Positions 19,271 through 30,645 of a stretch of DNA of 64,000 nucleotides are shown in pieces (the stretch's first letter is position 1; every line of letters starts with the position of its first letter). Under the pieces are notes generated by a model. It saw only the letters and a list, made by a program, of their open reading frames with translations. It searched no databases and was not told where the DNA came from. Origin of the DNA: Gyromitra esculenta (lineage: Eukaryota; Ascomycota; Pezizomycetes; Pezizales; Discinaceae); NCBI GenBank assembly GCA_038503075.1, contig JBCAML010000007.1, positions 682,001-746,000 on the forward strand, given 5' to 3'. The position numbers were made by a program, and so were the translations under genes.

Positions 19271-22118
19271 TTATGCCATGCCAACTCTCTTGTCCTGAGG
19301 CTTCTTGGGGTATCTCTTATGGAAGTCCCGGAGTGCTTCAATAGCAGTATGCCGGAGATGTTCCCATGGCTCCCAAGTAGCATCCTCATTGTCATATCCG
19401 TCCCACAATACCAGGTATTCAACCTTCTTCTTATGGCCATTCACTCTGCTGTCTGCCACTTCCCTCACAACATAATTCTCTTCCCCTTCAATGATCTCTA
19501 TCTCCGGCGGAGGTGCTCTTCTGCTTGGATCTGCTGGCGCTCTATATGGTTCAAGGAGACTGGCATGGAATACCAGATGTATCTTCATCAGCAGTGGTAG
19601 AACAAGCTCATATGCCCGTTTGCCAACAGCTCTCTTGACCTTAAAGGGTCCAAACTTCTTATGGTCCAGCTTCTTCATGGGTCGCTTTGTTTGCACATTG
19701 CACCTATCAAGCATCACTTCATCGCCTGGCTTGAACTCTGGTCCCTTTTGGTGATTGACATCATACCAGCGGGCCATCTTGATTCTCGCCTTCCCCAGGT
19801 TCTCCTGCATGGCGTGCCAAATGGCTTCCAATTGAGATACCTTAATCTGACTCGCTGGGTTGTCCCATTCTGCACTTGGCTTCGAATTTGGCCAATTGGT
19901 CCTCGGTTCATACCCATAGTTTGCACAAAAGGGTGAGAACTTAGTGGACTCGGAAATAGCAGAGTTGTAGGCATACTCGGCGAGAGGGAGGAGGTCACTC
20001 CAGTCATCCTGTTGGTAATTGCAGTAACTCCTGATGTACTGCTCCAGGGTCTGGTTGACTCTTTCTGTTTGACCACCGGTTTGTGGGTGGAATGCGGTGG
20101 AAAGGTTCAGCTTCACATTGAGAAGATCCATTAGTGACTGCCAAAAGTGGGCGATGAACTTGCTATTCCTATCCGACACTATGTCATCCAGTAACCCATG
20201 ATGTTTCCACACTTCTTGTAGGAAGAGCCTTGCCATGTCCTCGGTTTTATTTTCACTTGGTAGCGGAATAAAGTGGGCCATCTTGGAAAAGCGGTCAGCT
20301 ATGACCCATACTTTGGTTTTACCTTCGGATTCAGGCAGTCCCACTATGAAGTCCATGGAAATAGATGTCCAAGGTCGATAGGGTATCTCCAGAGGCATCA
20401 GCTCACCAAACTTCTTGTGATGGGATGTTTTATTCCTCTGGCATGTATCACAGCTCCGGACATATTCTTCAATGTCTTTGTCCATATTGGGCCAGTAGAA
20501 ATTGGATCTGATCTTCTCAACTGTCTTATACTGTCCAAAGTGGCCGGCGGTCCTGCTATCATGACACTCAGTGAAGATTTCCTGATGCAACTCTGGTGCT
20601 GCCGGAATGTACCATCGGTTCTTATAGAACACTACACCATCTGCAATAGACAGTGACAGGTCTAGTTCCTTTTTCTTCTCTTCTAGTGCCTGGTGGATTT
20701 CTAGCCAGTGTGGATCTTGAGCTGCCACATCTTGGAGTCTCTGCAAGAATGTGGATTGGAGTGAATGTACCCTCATGGCCGCTAGCCTAGCAGGATTTAA
20801 AACCAGTTGTCCTGGGCGGAAAAACATCTTTGCTTCTGTCTGCAAAGGTTCACTTCCCTCTCCTAGGCGATGATCCCATCGTCTAGATAGAACATCAGGC
20901 TTGCCATTCTTTTCACCGGGTCTATAGATCACTTTGAAGTTATACCCTGCCAGATCTTCAGCCCAGCGGGCCTGTCGGCGGGTCAAGACCTTAGTACTAT
21001 TGAAGTACTCTAGATTCTTGTGATCTGTGAAAACTGTGACTTCTCCATCTACTGATTTCAGGAGGTGTTCCCATTCTCGGAATGAGGCAACAATGGCGCC
21101 CATTTCCTTGTCATGAACATCATAATTTATCTCGGCGGGGGAGAACTTCTTTGAGTAGAAGGCTACTGGATGTAGCTTCCCATCCTCGCCATACTGGGAT
21201 AGAACAGCTCCTTTTGCGAAATCACATACATCAGTCTCAACTACTGTGAGCCTACTTGGATGAAAGTGTATCAGAATCGGCTCACTTGTGAACAGTTGCT
21301 TAAGCTCTTCAAAAGCTCTGTCACAGGCGGCGGTGCAGAACCATTTCTCCTCTTTGATCAGCAAGTCAGTCAAAGGCTTGGTAACCCGGCTGAACCCAGC
21401 TATGAATCTTCTGTAGAAGTTGGAGAAGCCTAGAAATGCCTGCACATCCTTCACAGTTCTGGGTACTGGCCATTCCTGGACAGCATTGACTTTGTCTTTG
21501 GACATGGAGATACCATGCTCGGAAATGTTGTACCCCAGATATTCTACTTCCTTCAAGTGAAAGAAGGTCTTGTCTATATGGGCGTGCAGGTTTGACTCTC
21601 TCAGTCTCTGCAATACCTGTTTGACCAAATGCTGATGCTCCTCCATTGACTCAGTGTAGATAAGTATATCATCTAGGTATACTATTACGCCAAGATCCAA
21701 TAGATCATGCAGCACTTCATTGATCATTGCCTGGAAGGAGGAGGGCGCATTGCACAGTCCAAACGGCATGACATTGTATCCATACAAGCCATATCTCGTC
21801 CGGAAAGCAGTCTTCCATTCATCTCCTTTCGCAATCCTTAGCAGGTTAAAGCCATCTTTCAGGTCAATTTTAGTAAAGACCTTAGCTGTGCTTAGCCTGT
21901 CTCTGAGCTCACTCATGAGCGGCAGTGGGTATTTGTCCTTAACTGTAATCTTGTTTAACCCCCGGTAGTCAACGCAAATGCAGAGGGTACCATTAGGTTT
22001 TGGGACAAATAGGATTGGGGCAGCGGCAGGAGAATTGGACCTAGATATCTTACCGGAAGGTAGAGCCTTGTTAAGGAACTCCCTCAAAGCCTTTAGCTCT
22101 GACTCTGAACATGGATAG
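19271..22118 (-). CDS. Ty3/gypsy family D Pol: reverse transcriptase, RNase H, integrase, chromodomain (5'-truncated)
   Basis: An uninterrupted minus-strand frame; 938 residues follow the first Met at 22087, and the frame already reads ESELKALREF upstream, so the RT N-terminus, protease and Gag are missing. RT motifs include FTKIDLKDGF and YLDD (137-140); RNase H follows (VETDVCDFAKGAVLSQ). The integrase has an HHCC-type finger (HDSRTAGHFG, CDTCQRNK) and DDE residues in SMDFIVGLP, VSDRNSKF and GGQTERVNQ. A C-terminal chromodomain (NYVVREVADSR, VEYLVLWDGYDNEDATWEP) marks it as a chromovirus. The 5' side ends at an LTR-A of a different family at 22119, not at its own LTR, so it was truncated by rearrangement. 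No stop or frameshift is visible in what remains. Confidence 0.93.
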
Positions 22119-22529
22119 TCTCACGGTTGGGTCCCTCGTTAAGCCCTTCAGTATCCCTGAAGGTGAGCAGTGCTACTTGAGCGAGGTATCAACACGTTCA
22201 AAGAGTGCGATGTTTCAACAAGTCCTACGGGGGTCTATCCCAAGGCGAGATAAGTGCAGCGAGGTGAACAGCGACAGCGAGGGTTCTGAGAGAGAACCGA
22301 GATTGTATTGAATAGACACAGTAGAAGGTAAACGAGAACGTTGCTTAAGGAAAGAAAAGGAAAAGAATACACAACGACCCAAAATCCCACACTTAAATAC
22401 CCTGCTTCTAACACCTCGTGACTGCTAACCAAACCCGAACCGAACAACAAAGACATTATTCCCCAACCACTATAACTCGTTGCAACCATGTAACCAACCC
22501 TAACCCATCATACGAACTTATCCATGAAA
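22119..22529 (-). repeat. LTR-A copy at a junction of two elements
   Basis: 411 bp, TTTCATGG...CCGTGAGA on the minus strand. Flanks gatag and ctaac do not match, and the two sides are different elements (gypsy D and a LINE), so this LTR marks a recombination junction. Confidence 0.88.
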
Positions 22530-23772
22530 CTAACCAGCAAAGGCCAAACAGGCTGCCTCTGCACCAGCCCCTAAGACTCATGTCTCCTCTCTTACCATCA
22601 CTCCTACCATCTGCACACGCTGTTTGATTGTCAAATGCGACGGCTCTCCCCTTACCCAAGGGACACCCAAGGAACTCAGAGACAGACTGAACTATGCTAT
22701 CGGTTCCATCACCATCCAGTCTGTGGCAATAGACACACATTCCAAGAATGTGTCGTTGACGGTCATGAACAATATGTTTGCCAACACCCATTAAAGGAAA
22801 GTTGGCCAATTTCTTCACATCATTCCCGGAACTCGCTCCCTCCACCTTTACGAACCATTGCACCAACTTGTTGTACATGGTATTCCTACTTCCATGGAGC
22901 CCTCTGCCATTCAGCAAGAGCTCTGCAACTTCAACCCTGGCCTTACCATGGATACACCCCCAAGATGGCTTACACTACCAGAAAAATAAAGAGGGAAAAC
23001 AGTTTCCTCCATTGTTATCACATTCTCTGGCCCCAAAGCTAATGAGATTGCAAACCGCACTCGCCTTTCTGCCTTCTCTACCTCTGTCCTAGCTGAACGC
23101 AAACTCCGTTTTGGACCCTCTACCCAGTGTTCCCAATGTCACCAATTTGGACATCACACTAACAAATGTCCTAACCAACCATGCTGTCGCTGGTGTGTTG
23201 GACTTCATCCCACTGCAGCTCATTCCTGCCCCACACTTTCTTGCTCAATCAAAGGCCGCCCTTGCTCTCACACTCTTGTTAAGTGTGTCAACTGTGACGG
23301 ACCCCATGAGTCACACCTGAACAGCTGCCCATCACGCCCTTCAAAGGCTTCACCGCCCCCTCCAGCAGATGACCAGATGGACCTTTAGGTCACTTTACCT
23401 ACACTTTCTTAACCCCTACTAACTTTGATTGGAAACTTCTCCTGGCTACTCTCAGCTTCCGTTGTGGCTTTACTATGAACTTTCCTCTAAGTTTCTCATT
23501 GTTTCGTTGGCTGTTGTTTGCAAGTCTCCTTACTCTCATAGGCATAAGCTTTCAATTCTCCCTGCATCTTTAAGTCGTTTTATCGCAGGAACATTGTCTT
23601 GTTCTTTTGGAAGTACTTGGGTCATTTCTCTTTTGTGTTCTCTTTTGTTACCCAGGTGGATCAGGGTGTTTACTTGATGGGGATAGGTTTTTTGACTTCA
23701 TAACCTTCGTGTTGCATAAGCGGTTTTGTACCTAGAAACAATAATCAAATGATTTAAACAAAAAAAAAAAAC
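22530..23772 (+). mobile_element. LINE-B (ORF1-only LINE relative), 5'-truncated, with poly(A)
   Basis: It matches the minus-strand element at 58036-59237 at its 5' side. Broken frames encode the C-terminal part of a Gag-like ORF1 with zinc knuckles (CSQCHQFGHHTNKC, CCRWCVGLHPTAAHSC, CVNCDGPHESHLNSC) and a stop after DDQMDL at about 23385. No endonuclease or reverse transcriptase follows: a 370-bp 3' UTR leads to 'aatcaaatgatttaaac' and a poly(A). The last ~90 bp are shared with the full LINE-A. Internal stops and frameshifts near 22790 and 22985 show decay. Confidence 0.82.
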
Positions 23773-24599
23773 CTAGCAGATAGAAGGTAATAGTATTTCT
23801 GCAGCTCCTCTACTCACAATATTCGATTATCCCACTAACATGTCTTCAGCTTCATCAACTAGAGCTGAGAGCTCCACTCAAGGAGTTGCTAGAGAAATCC
23901 GCTCTCATCAGGCTCAGATGACTTTAACCAATAGGAGTACTAGTACGCCGAAGCTTGCCTCCTTTAGATCCGCCCTAGAAAGCTCAGGCTTAGCGGATGC
24001 CTCGGTGTCCTCTCCGACGCCTGGAGGCCCTACTACTTTTCCCTTGCCGTCTCCAAACAGGAGAGAGAAAGGAGGTCTTCCCTTTGAAAGAACTAGAAAT
24101 CAATACATCTACCATGAGAAATACCATTCCGAGTGGTAGGAGTGGTGGGAATCTACAGCAGGATCTTCACAATCCTTAGGGAGGTATAAGGCAAAGAGAA
24201 TCTACTGGAATTCCAACCTTCGCGGTTCAAGCATATGGAAGGGATATGTGCAATGAGCACAAGCCTCCAAACCCTCCAAAACCCAGGAAGGATGGCCTGG
24301 AGTGCAGTGTTTGGTATGCTCTCTGGTCATTGCACACCCGGCCAGCAGTGGCACCAGCTCCATGAACGACCATTTTGCAACGAGGAAGTGCAATCAAGCA
24401 AGAAGCAAGCTCGGGTAGGAGGCAGGCTCGCTAACCATTGCTTAGCTGTTTGCCAAAGGAACAAAGGTATCGTGATATCTCTATCCATACGCCTCTACAT
24501 ACTCCTCTTCATACGCTCTTATCCATACGCCCTATTCCCTTATACATACACCCTATCCATACGCCCTATCCATATGCCATCCTAAAAAAAAGCTAATAC
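23773..24599. other. possible hAT upstream region; short tandem array
   Basis: Follows the LINE-B poly(A). A 99-codon ORF at 23840-24139 (MSSASSTRAESS) is Ser/Thr-rich and might be the hAT N-terminus, but I see no BED finger. A degenerate array of 'ccatacgccctat' units lies at 24484-24580. Confidence 0.4.
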
Positions 24600-25185
24600 A
24601 CTCTTCACACAGACTATTCCCAGGCAGATGGTGATCGATGCAAAGGTCCCCGAGGTTTTCGACCAAGTGGAATTTGATGGCGTCTTCCTCCAAGGGCTAT
24701 TGGCAGTCAATCTAGGTTTCAACATAGCCAATAATGTTGCCTTCCAGAGGATGTTTCGATATCTCAACTGCAAGATCTTGATTCCCTCTCCGAGTTTGAT
24801 ACACTGCAAGCTTCTAAATTGCTATAGGGAAGTGGTTTCTGCAATCAAAGCTGATATCCCTCGGGGAGTGAAGGTTTCTATTGCAGCAGATGCATGGACA
24901 TCCCCCAATAAGCTTGCACTTCTTGCAGTCCTTGCTTACTATATCACTGACAATTGGGAGTTGAAAGAAGTCCTTCTAGGCTTTGAGCAAATCCATGGGC
25001 CCCATACTGGCGAGAACCTAGCCAAGATTATCGAAGATATCCTTAATCAATATGATATAGCAGACAGATTGCTAGGGTTTACCTCCGATAATGCCAGCAA
25101 TAATACCACTTTGAGCAGTGCTCTCACTTCCTCCTTGCAAAGCTTATCCATTCATTGGACTGTGAATCATACCATATACCGTGTA
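24600..25185 (+). pseudogene. hAT transposase, first half (split by a LINE)
   Basis: The frame from 24628 has the N-terminal part of a fungal hAT catalytic domain: VAFQRMFRYLNCK, then AADAWTSPNKLALLAVLAYY and GFTSDNASNNTTL, whose Asp residues correspond to the first two acidic catalytic positions of the hAT RNase H fold. The similarity ends at 25185, in the 15-bp sequence accatataccgtgta, where the LINE starts. The missing second half is on the other strand at 51678-52066, joined to the other LINE copy and preceded by the same 15 bp. A frameshift near 25140 is needed to read from this half into the other. The last ~45 codons of the open frame (to 25320) are LINE leader sequence, not hAT. Confidence 0.82.
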
Positions 25186-25362
25186 CATCCGCCGTCCCCG
25201 CTACCATCCCCCGTCCCCGCTACATCCCCCGTCCCCGCTACATCATCCCTGATTGAAATTTCAACTCCACTTTTTGTGTTGCAACGGCGTTACACACAGC
25301 AAAAAGTCTTTAACAATTAGGCTTCACTACCCCGCACCTCAACTCGCTTAGGATCCAAGAAG

Positions 25363-27024
25363 ATGTCGGAGTTCAACGCACCCACTCCCCACACTCCAAT
25401 GAGAAGCAGTATGCTTCCTCCCCAATCTACTCACCATTCCAGAGCCAACAGCCCCAGAATCACTCTCCCTCCTTCCAACTTGACCCCCATTATTCCCTCA
25501 CCCTACTCCGCTGTCGCCAGCAATCTCAGTGAAGCGATTGGCGAACAAATCCATCCTCACACAGAACTTTTTGACGCTATTCACACTTCCCTCTTTACAG
25601 GAAAGTCAGATATCCAAGCCGTCCTCACCCTATGCCTTGTCCTCATTCAGGAGAACAAGCTCATCAACAACCACCTGAGAATTATCTCTGACAACACAGA
25701 CCATATTTCCTCCGTCCTCGCACTGCACACCACTGCACTCAATGGCATCAACCAACTCGCTGCCACTGGGGCAGCCAAAACTACTATCTCCGCACCCTCC
25801 AAACCCTCTCAAACCAACCAAACCTACGCCAACATTGCTGCAACTGCCAGCTCCTCCCTTTCCCCTCCCAAGGTGAATAAGAAAAGGAAAGGCAATGGAG
25901 CTACATACGTTCCACCTGCTCTCCCCCTGACCAGCGAAGGGATGTCTCCCTCTGAAACTGCCAGATGGCAGCTAGAGATAACGGATGCCCGTTCCCACCC
26001 TGGATTCAACAGAAACCTACCTGCAAACCAACTCCCAGCGCCAACCAGACCAGCTCCCCTAACCAACAAACCCAAACCACTTCCTGCCTCGCAACGCAGA
26101 TTCTATGCTACTAGGACTGTCCCAGAAGAATTTGAGCTCTCCTCCCAACATGCAGCAATCCTCCCCTCCGTCATTGCAAAGGCCTTGGAAAAGGTTAATG
26201 CAAAGGTCTCACTCGCTTTCACTGCAACTGTCAACTGCAACGGCACTGTTTCCATCCTGGCATCACCCTTCGCACCTGCAATTGACTATGTTCCCTACTT
26301 CTCCCACCTCACCAAAGCAATCAATCAAGCCCTTCCAGTGGATGATAACCACTTCAATGACTTCATCCTGGCTCCAACACACATGGAATATGTTATCCAC
26401 AATCTTCCAGTTCACGCTCTCCCAAACTCCAATGAAGAATTGTTTGCCACCATGGCAGCAAACATCAAGTACTCATCCGAAATCGTCATTGCAGGTGCTA
26501 GATACCTCAAACCCGCCCTCTCCGACAGAAATAAAGCCACCACCTCAGTTGTCATCTCCCTTGCTCCCAAAGAAGCCACCAAACTCAAAGACTCAATCCG
26601 CCTCTTCTCACGCTCCAGGAAATGCGAAAAGATGCATTCCTTCTCACCCATTACCCAATGCCGTAACTGCTACACCTTTAGACACACTGCTCCCCTTTGC
26701 AAACAAAAACACCCCACATGCCCACTTTGTGCAGAACATCACACCAGAGAACAACACCGTTGTGGCAACCCAGGCTGCGAAAAGGGTGGAAACACCAAAC
26801 CAGTGCCTGATTGCTGCGAAACCAAACCCCTCAAATGCTCCAACTGTGACAGCCACGAGCACTCCGCCACCTCACCAGAATGCCCTATCAAAGTAGATGC
26901 ATTTGACACCCAACGCCAAAGAGCCTCTAAAATCCCCCCCCGCCCTCTTTCACCACCCACCATTGAAGTCCATGCCCAGGACGACAGGTTGGTAGACCCA
27001 GTTAGCCTTGTTTCCCAAAATTAA
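25363..27024 (+). CDS. LINE-A copy 1 ORF1, Gag-like zinc-knuckle protein
   Basis: 553 aa, uninterrupted. The N-terminal half is Ser/Pro/Thr-rich with a helical stretch around residues 60-130 (VLTLCLVLIQENKLINNHL); a basic KKRKG cluster lies near residue 175. The C-terminal part has three CCHC-type zinc knuckles (CRNCYTFRHTAPLC, CPLCAEHHTREQHRC, CSNCDSHEHSATSPEC), as in ORF1 of Tad/I-type LINEs, where it binds element RNA. The first knuckle has Arg where copy 2 has the usual Gly (YTFGH), a likely damaging change. The stop TAA overlaps the ORF2 start as TAATG (27022-27026), an arrangement known from SART1 to give stop-coupled reinitiation. Confidence 0.9.
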   Translation: MSEFNAPTPHTPMRSSMLPPQSTHHSRANSPRITLPPSNLTPIIPSPYSAVASNLSEAIGEQIHPHTELFDAIHTSLFTGKSDIQAVLTLCLVLIQENKLINNHLRIISDNTDHISSVLALHTTALNGINQLAATGAAKTTISAPSKPSQTNQTYANIAATASSSLSPPKVNKKRKGNGATYVPPALPLTSEGMSPSETARWQLEITDARSHPGFNRNLPANQLPAPTRPAPLTNKPKPLPASQRRFYATRTVPEEFELSSQHAAILPSVIAKALEKVNAKVSLAFTATVNCNGTVSILASPFAPAIDYVPYFSHLTKAINQALPVDDNHFNDFILAPTHMEYVIHNLPVHALPNSNEELFATMAANIKYSSEIVIAGARYLKPALSDRNKATTSVVISLAPKEATKLKDSIRLFSRSRKCEKMHSFSPITQCRNCYTFRHTAPLCKQKHPTCPLCAEHHTREQHRCGNPGCEKGGNTKPVPDCCETKPLKCSNCDSHEHSATSPECPIKVDAFDTQRQRASKIPPRPLSPPTIEVHAQDDRLVDPVSLVSQN

Positions 27025-30000
27025 TGATGAGTCAAGACCAACGACACCCTACATCCAAACCCCCCTTGCAGAAGACAAAACAACCAACAGATTGTCCCAC
27101 CCTCACTATCACACAACACAATTGCAATGGGTCCAATAGTGTTTTCCTCTCACTTTTTTCCTCCTTTGGTTCCAATCCACCCGTGCTAGTTGCAATCCAG
27201 GAACCTCCTACCAATCGTGAGGCTGGCACACCCCTAGCAGCACCAGCCTACTCACTTATTACACCAACTACTACTACCAGCGAAAAAGTACTTGCTTGCT
27301 TTTATATTCTCCGAAGCTTTGAATCCAGTGTCTCCTTTGTTCCTTTGCTATTCTCCAGAAATGACTTTTGTGGCATCTCTATTTCTTTTGTTAACACTGT
27401 GTTCAGCCGTTACCTTTCCTCTCTCTCCATTTATTGTGTCTATAATCGTCATGTATCCCGTTACTTGAGATCAGTTTCCCCTGAAACTGCATTTCCATCA
27501 TCCCAACATCCTACCCTTGTCCTAGGGGACTTCAACATACATCATTATGCTACCGATCCTGAAAGGAAACTGCAGTCATCAGACCTCTAACTATCTTCTC
27601 CCTACTTTAAAATGGCCACGGAACATGGCTACTTACTCCTCAACACCCCTGGATCTTTTACCAGATACTCCCCCAACCCAAACAGAAGAAATGGAGTAAT
27701 TGATTTAGCCTTTGCTAATACACCACTCTCACCCTACATCACCAAATGGCAGAACAAACTCCCAGCCTCAGGCTCCGACCACACTGTCATCTCTATCACC
27801 ATCAAAAAACCACATCTCCGGCAATCATCTTCCTCACCCAACTGGGTCCTCACTCCCTGGCCTCTGCTCAAAACAACAGTTGAAGCATTCACAACCTCTC
27901 CCATCACCAACGACATCCAAACATGGTTCAACGATAATCTTAAAGCTTTAACACAGCCAATTGTTGCATGCACTCCATCCAAACGTCCCTCCAAATGGTC
28001 AAAAGCCTGGTGGACACCTAACATTTCACAACTTCGCACTATATTTCACTCAGTTGCCAGAGACCTCAAAAAGGGAATGGCAACTAACTTCGAACTCAAA
28101 TCAGCAAGGTATGCATACTTTGGCGCAATTACAAAGGCCAAAGCAAAACACTGGAATGAATTCATCAGCAATGCTGGTGTTAAAGACCTCTGGGCAGCCA
28201 ACCAGATGAAAAAACCTAAAGATGCTGATAACCTCCCCTTCTTCCCAAACATCACTTCCTTCAACCAACTCAACAAAGCACTTATCTCACACTTGTTCCC
28301 ACCACAACCACCAACACCTACTCCTCCATGCTTCCTCCACCATAACATACCCCCCATTACAACAGAAGAAGTATCCAAAGCACTCAGCAAATCCTCCAAC
28401 ACCTCCACCCCAGGCCCAGACCAAATCCCATATGGAGTCTGGAAACACATCCACACTCTTAATCCTGAAGCAATTGCATCACTTCTCACCCCCCTCTTAC
28501 AATATGGCATCCACCCCAGCTCACTCAAAGCAGCCAACGGCATTGTCCTACCCAAAGCCGGCAAACCTTCCTACAGTGAACCATCCTCTTTCCGCATTAT
28601 TGTTCTCTTGGAAACAATCTCCAAGATCTTGGAACGTATTGCTGCATTCCGCCTCTATGACCATGCTCTCACTGCTGGCCTCATCCACCCCAATCAACTA
28701 GGATCACTCCCAGGCAGAAGCATCTCTGATGCTGGAACAACACTTCTCCACGAAATCAAACTACTTCAGGCATCTGGACGCAAGGTTTCATCACTCTTTT
28801 TAGACATCAAAGGAGGCTTTGATAACATCAGAGCCAACACCCTCGCCAAGCAACTGAGGAAAAAAGACACTCCTGAATACCTTGTTCACTGGGTCCTCTC
28901 CTTCCTCTCCAATAGATTCTGCCGCCTACTCTTCAAAGGTAGTCCTTTCACCTTTGAACCAATAGACATGGGTGTACCTCAGGGTTCACCAATCTCCCCA
29001 CTCCTCTTCATCATCTATGTCGCTCCACTCCATCAGGTCAAGCTAGCAAAAGGAATTACCCTCTCCTATGTTGACGACTTCAGCCTCACTGTTGCATCTT
29101 CCTCAGAAAGATCCAACATACAACAACTCCAACGAGCCTGGAACTACCTACAACGTGTGGGATCAGTACTAGACATCTCCTTCTCCATCACCAAAACAGA
29201 TTTCATTCATTGGAGAACAGAAAGAGATCAATCGCCTTTCTGCAATCTCCCCATCTCCCTCAATAACAATCTCTTCTTCTCTCTCAAAGTCGTCAAATGG
29301 ATTGGCCTTTGGTTTGAAGCCAATTTGTCACCATTCCATCACTTCAAACAACGCTTTTTGAAAGCTAACAAAACATTTCTTCTCCTCCGCTGCCTGTCTC
29401 CAGCTGAAACAGGACTCACCTCATACAATAACAGAAGACTGGCCCAGGCTGTCATCCTCCCCACAATGCTCTATGGCTCTGCTGTCTTCACACCCAGCAA
29501 CTCCTCCCTCACCCTTCTCCAACGCCTTTGGGACAAAGTACTTCGCTGGGTCACCAACTGCTTCACATCAACTAATTCACTCACCCTATGTCCCAATGCG
29601 GCCTCGCTTCCAATCAATGTACTTTGCTACAAATACCATCTCCAATTTGCCATTCGCAGCATGGCTGCATCACCACACCACAATCCCGTCTCAGGCAGGT
29701 TTCCCAGTAATTTCCCACTTCAGGACCCCTTCAGAGCACCATCACACCGCCACCTACTCCTAGGCATCTCAACAAACCTGAAAACATGGACATCCAAAGC
29801 CAAAACCAACAAGCCACTCCCAATTGACCAACTGTGTGTTATGATCAACAACGCACTACAAGGCAACCTCACACCCTCCTCTGAACCACCCATCATCACT
29901 CCAGAGATGGTCTATGACCTTACCATGACTCTTTGGGCTACTTCACGCCCCCCACCCAGCTACTACACCACCCCTCTCTCCAACGTTGCACCAACCTTCA

Positions 30001-30290
30001 TGAGATTAGATCGATTTATGAGTGGGAGACTACACCAATTCCGGGCCCACAAAAGCTACCTCGCCGCACACCAGTCCTGGCACTCCCAGGGCCTCTCCAA
30101 ATGCTGCCCCAGATGCCAAGAGGAAGACGAAGACCTTGAGCATGCCATCCTCCGCTGCCCCGCTAGGGCAGAAGCCAGAGAAAAGTTCATCCCTGACCTA
30201 ATCTCTATTGAGGACATCTGGAACGATCCTATACAATTGCAACCGATCGTCAACTATATATCGCCACACCATGACCGGCTACCCACCTAA
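27024..30290 (+). CDS. LINE-A copy 1 ORF2: AP endonuclease, reverse transcriptase, CCHC; one in-frame TAA
   Basis: From ATG 27024 the frame encodes an APE-type endonuclease (ITQHNCNGSN, VAIQEPPTNR, LVLGDFNIHH), meets TAA at 27588-27590, and continues in the same frame (LSSPYFKMATEHG) to the endonuclease SDH motif (GSDHTVISI). The reverse transcriptase follows with DQIPYGVW, FLDIKGGFDNI, GVPQGSPISPLLF and YVDD at about residue 682. The C-terminus has a CCHC motif (CCPRCQEEDEDLEHAILRC); I see no RNase H. Total about 1088 codons. Copy 1 has one extra base near 30250, so it ends NYISPHHDRLPT while copy 2 continues 37 residues further. The same TAA is in copy 2, so it predates their separation. 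Second large open segment: 27612-30290. Confidence 0.88.
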
Positions 30291-30645
30291 GTGGAATACC
30301 TGGTACCCCCTATCACTCACTGGAACCTCGGATCAACTATCTTCTGCAGTTTCTGTTTCTTCATCTTCTTTTTCCTTACTTTTTAGTACTTAAATTGCTA
30401 CATCTCCTTACTTATTAAAGTCATTTATTGCGGGATCATTGTTATGATCATTGGGGTCACTTCCCTATACGCCCGCCTATAGGTTTGGTTTACTTATTTT
30501 CTTTCGTCTCTTTCCTTTGTTATCCTGGGGCGTGGATGGTTACTGCTGGGGATAGGTGTTTTGACTTCATAACCTTCGTGTTGCATAAGCAGTTTTGTAC
30601 CTAGAAACAATAATCAAATGATTTAAACAAAAAAAAAAAAAAACC

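Noticed and set aside
26105..26896. 263-codon ORF overlapping LINE-A ORF1 (also 56362-57153)
   Set aside because: Frame shadow of ORF1: Ser/Pro-rich composition without motifs, while ORF1 has the zinc knuckles.
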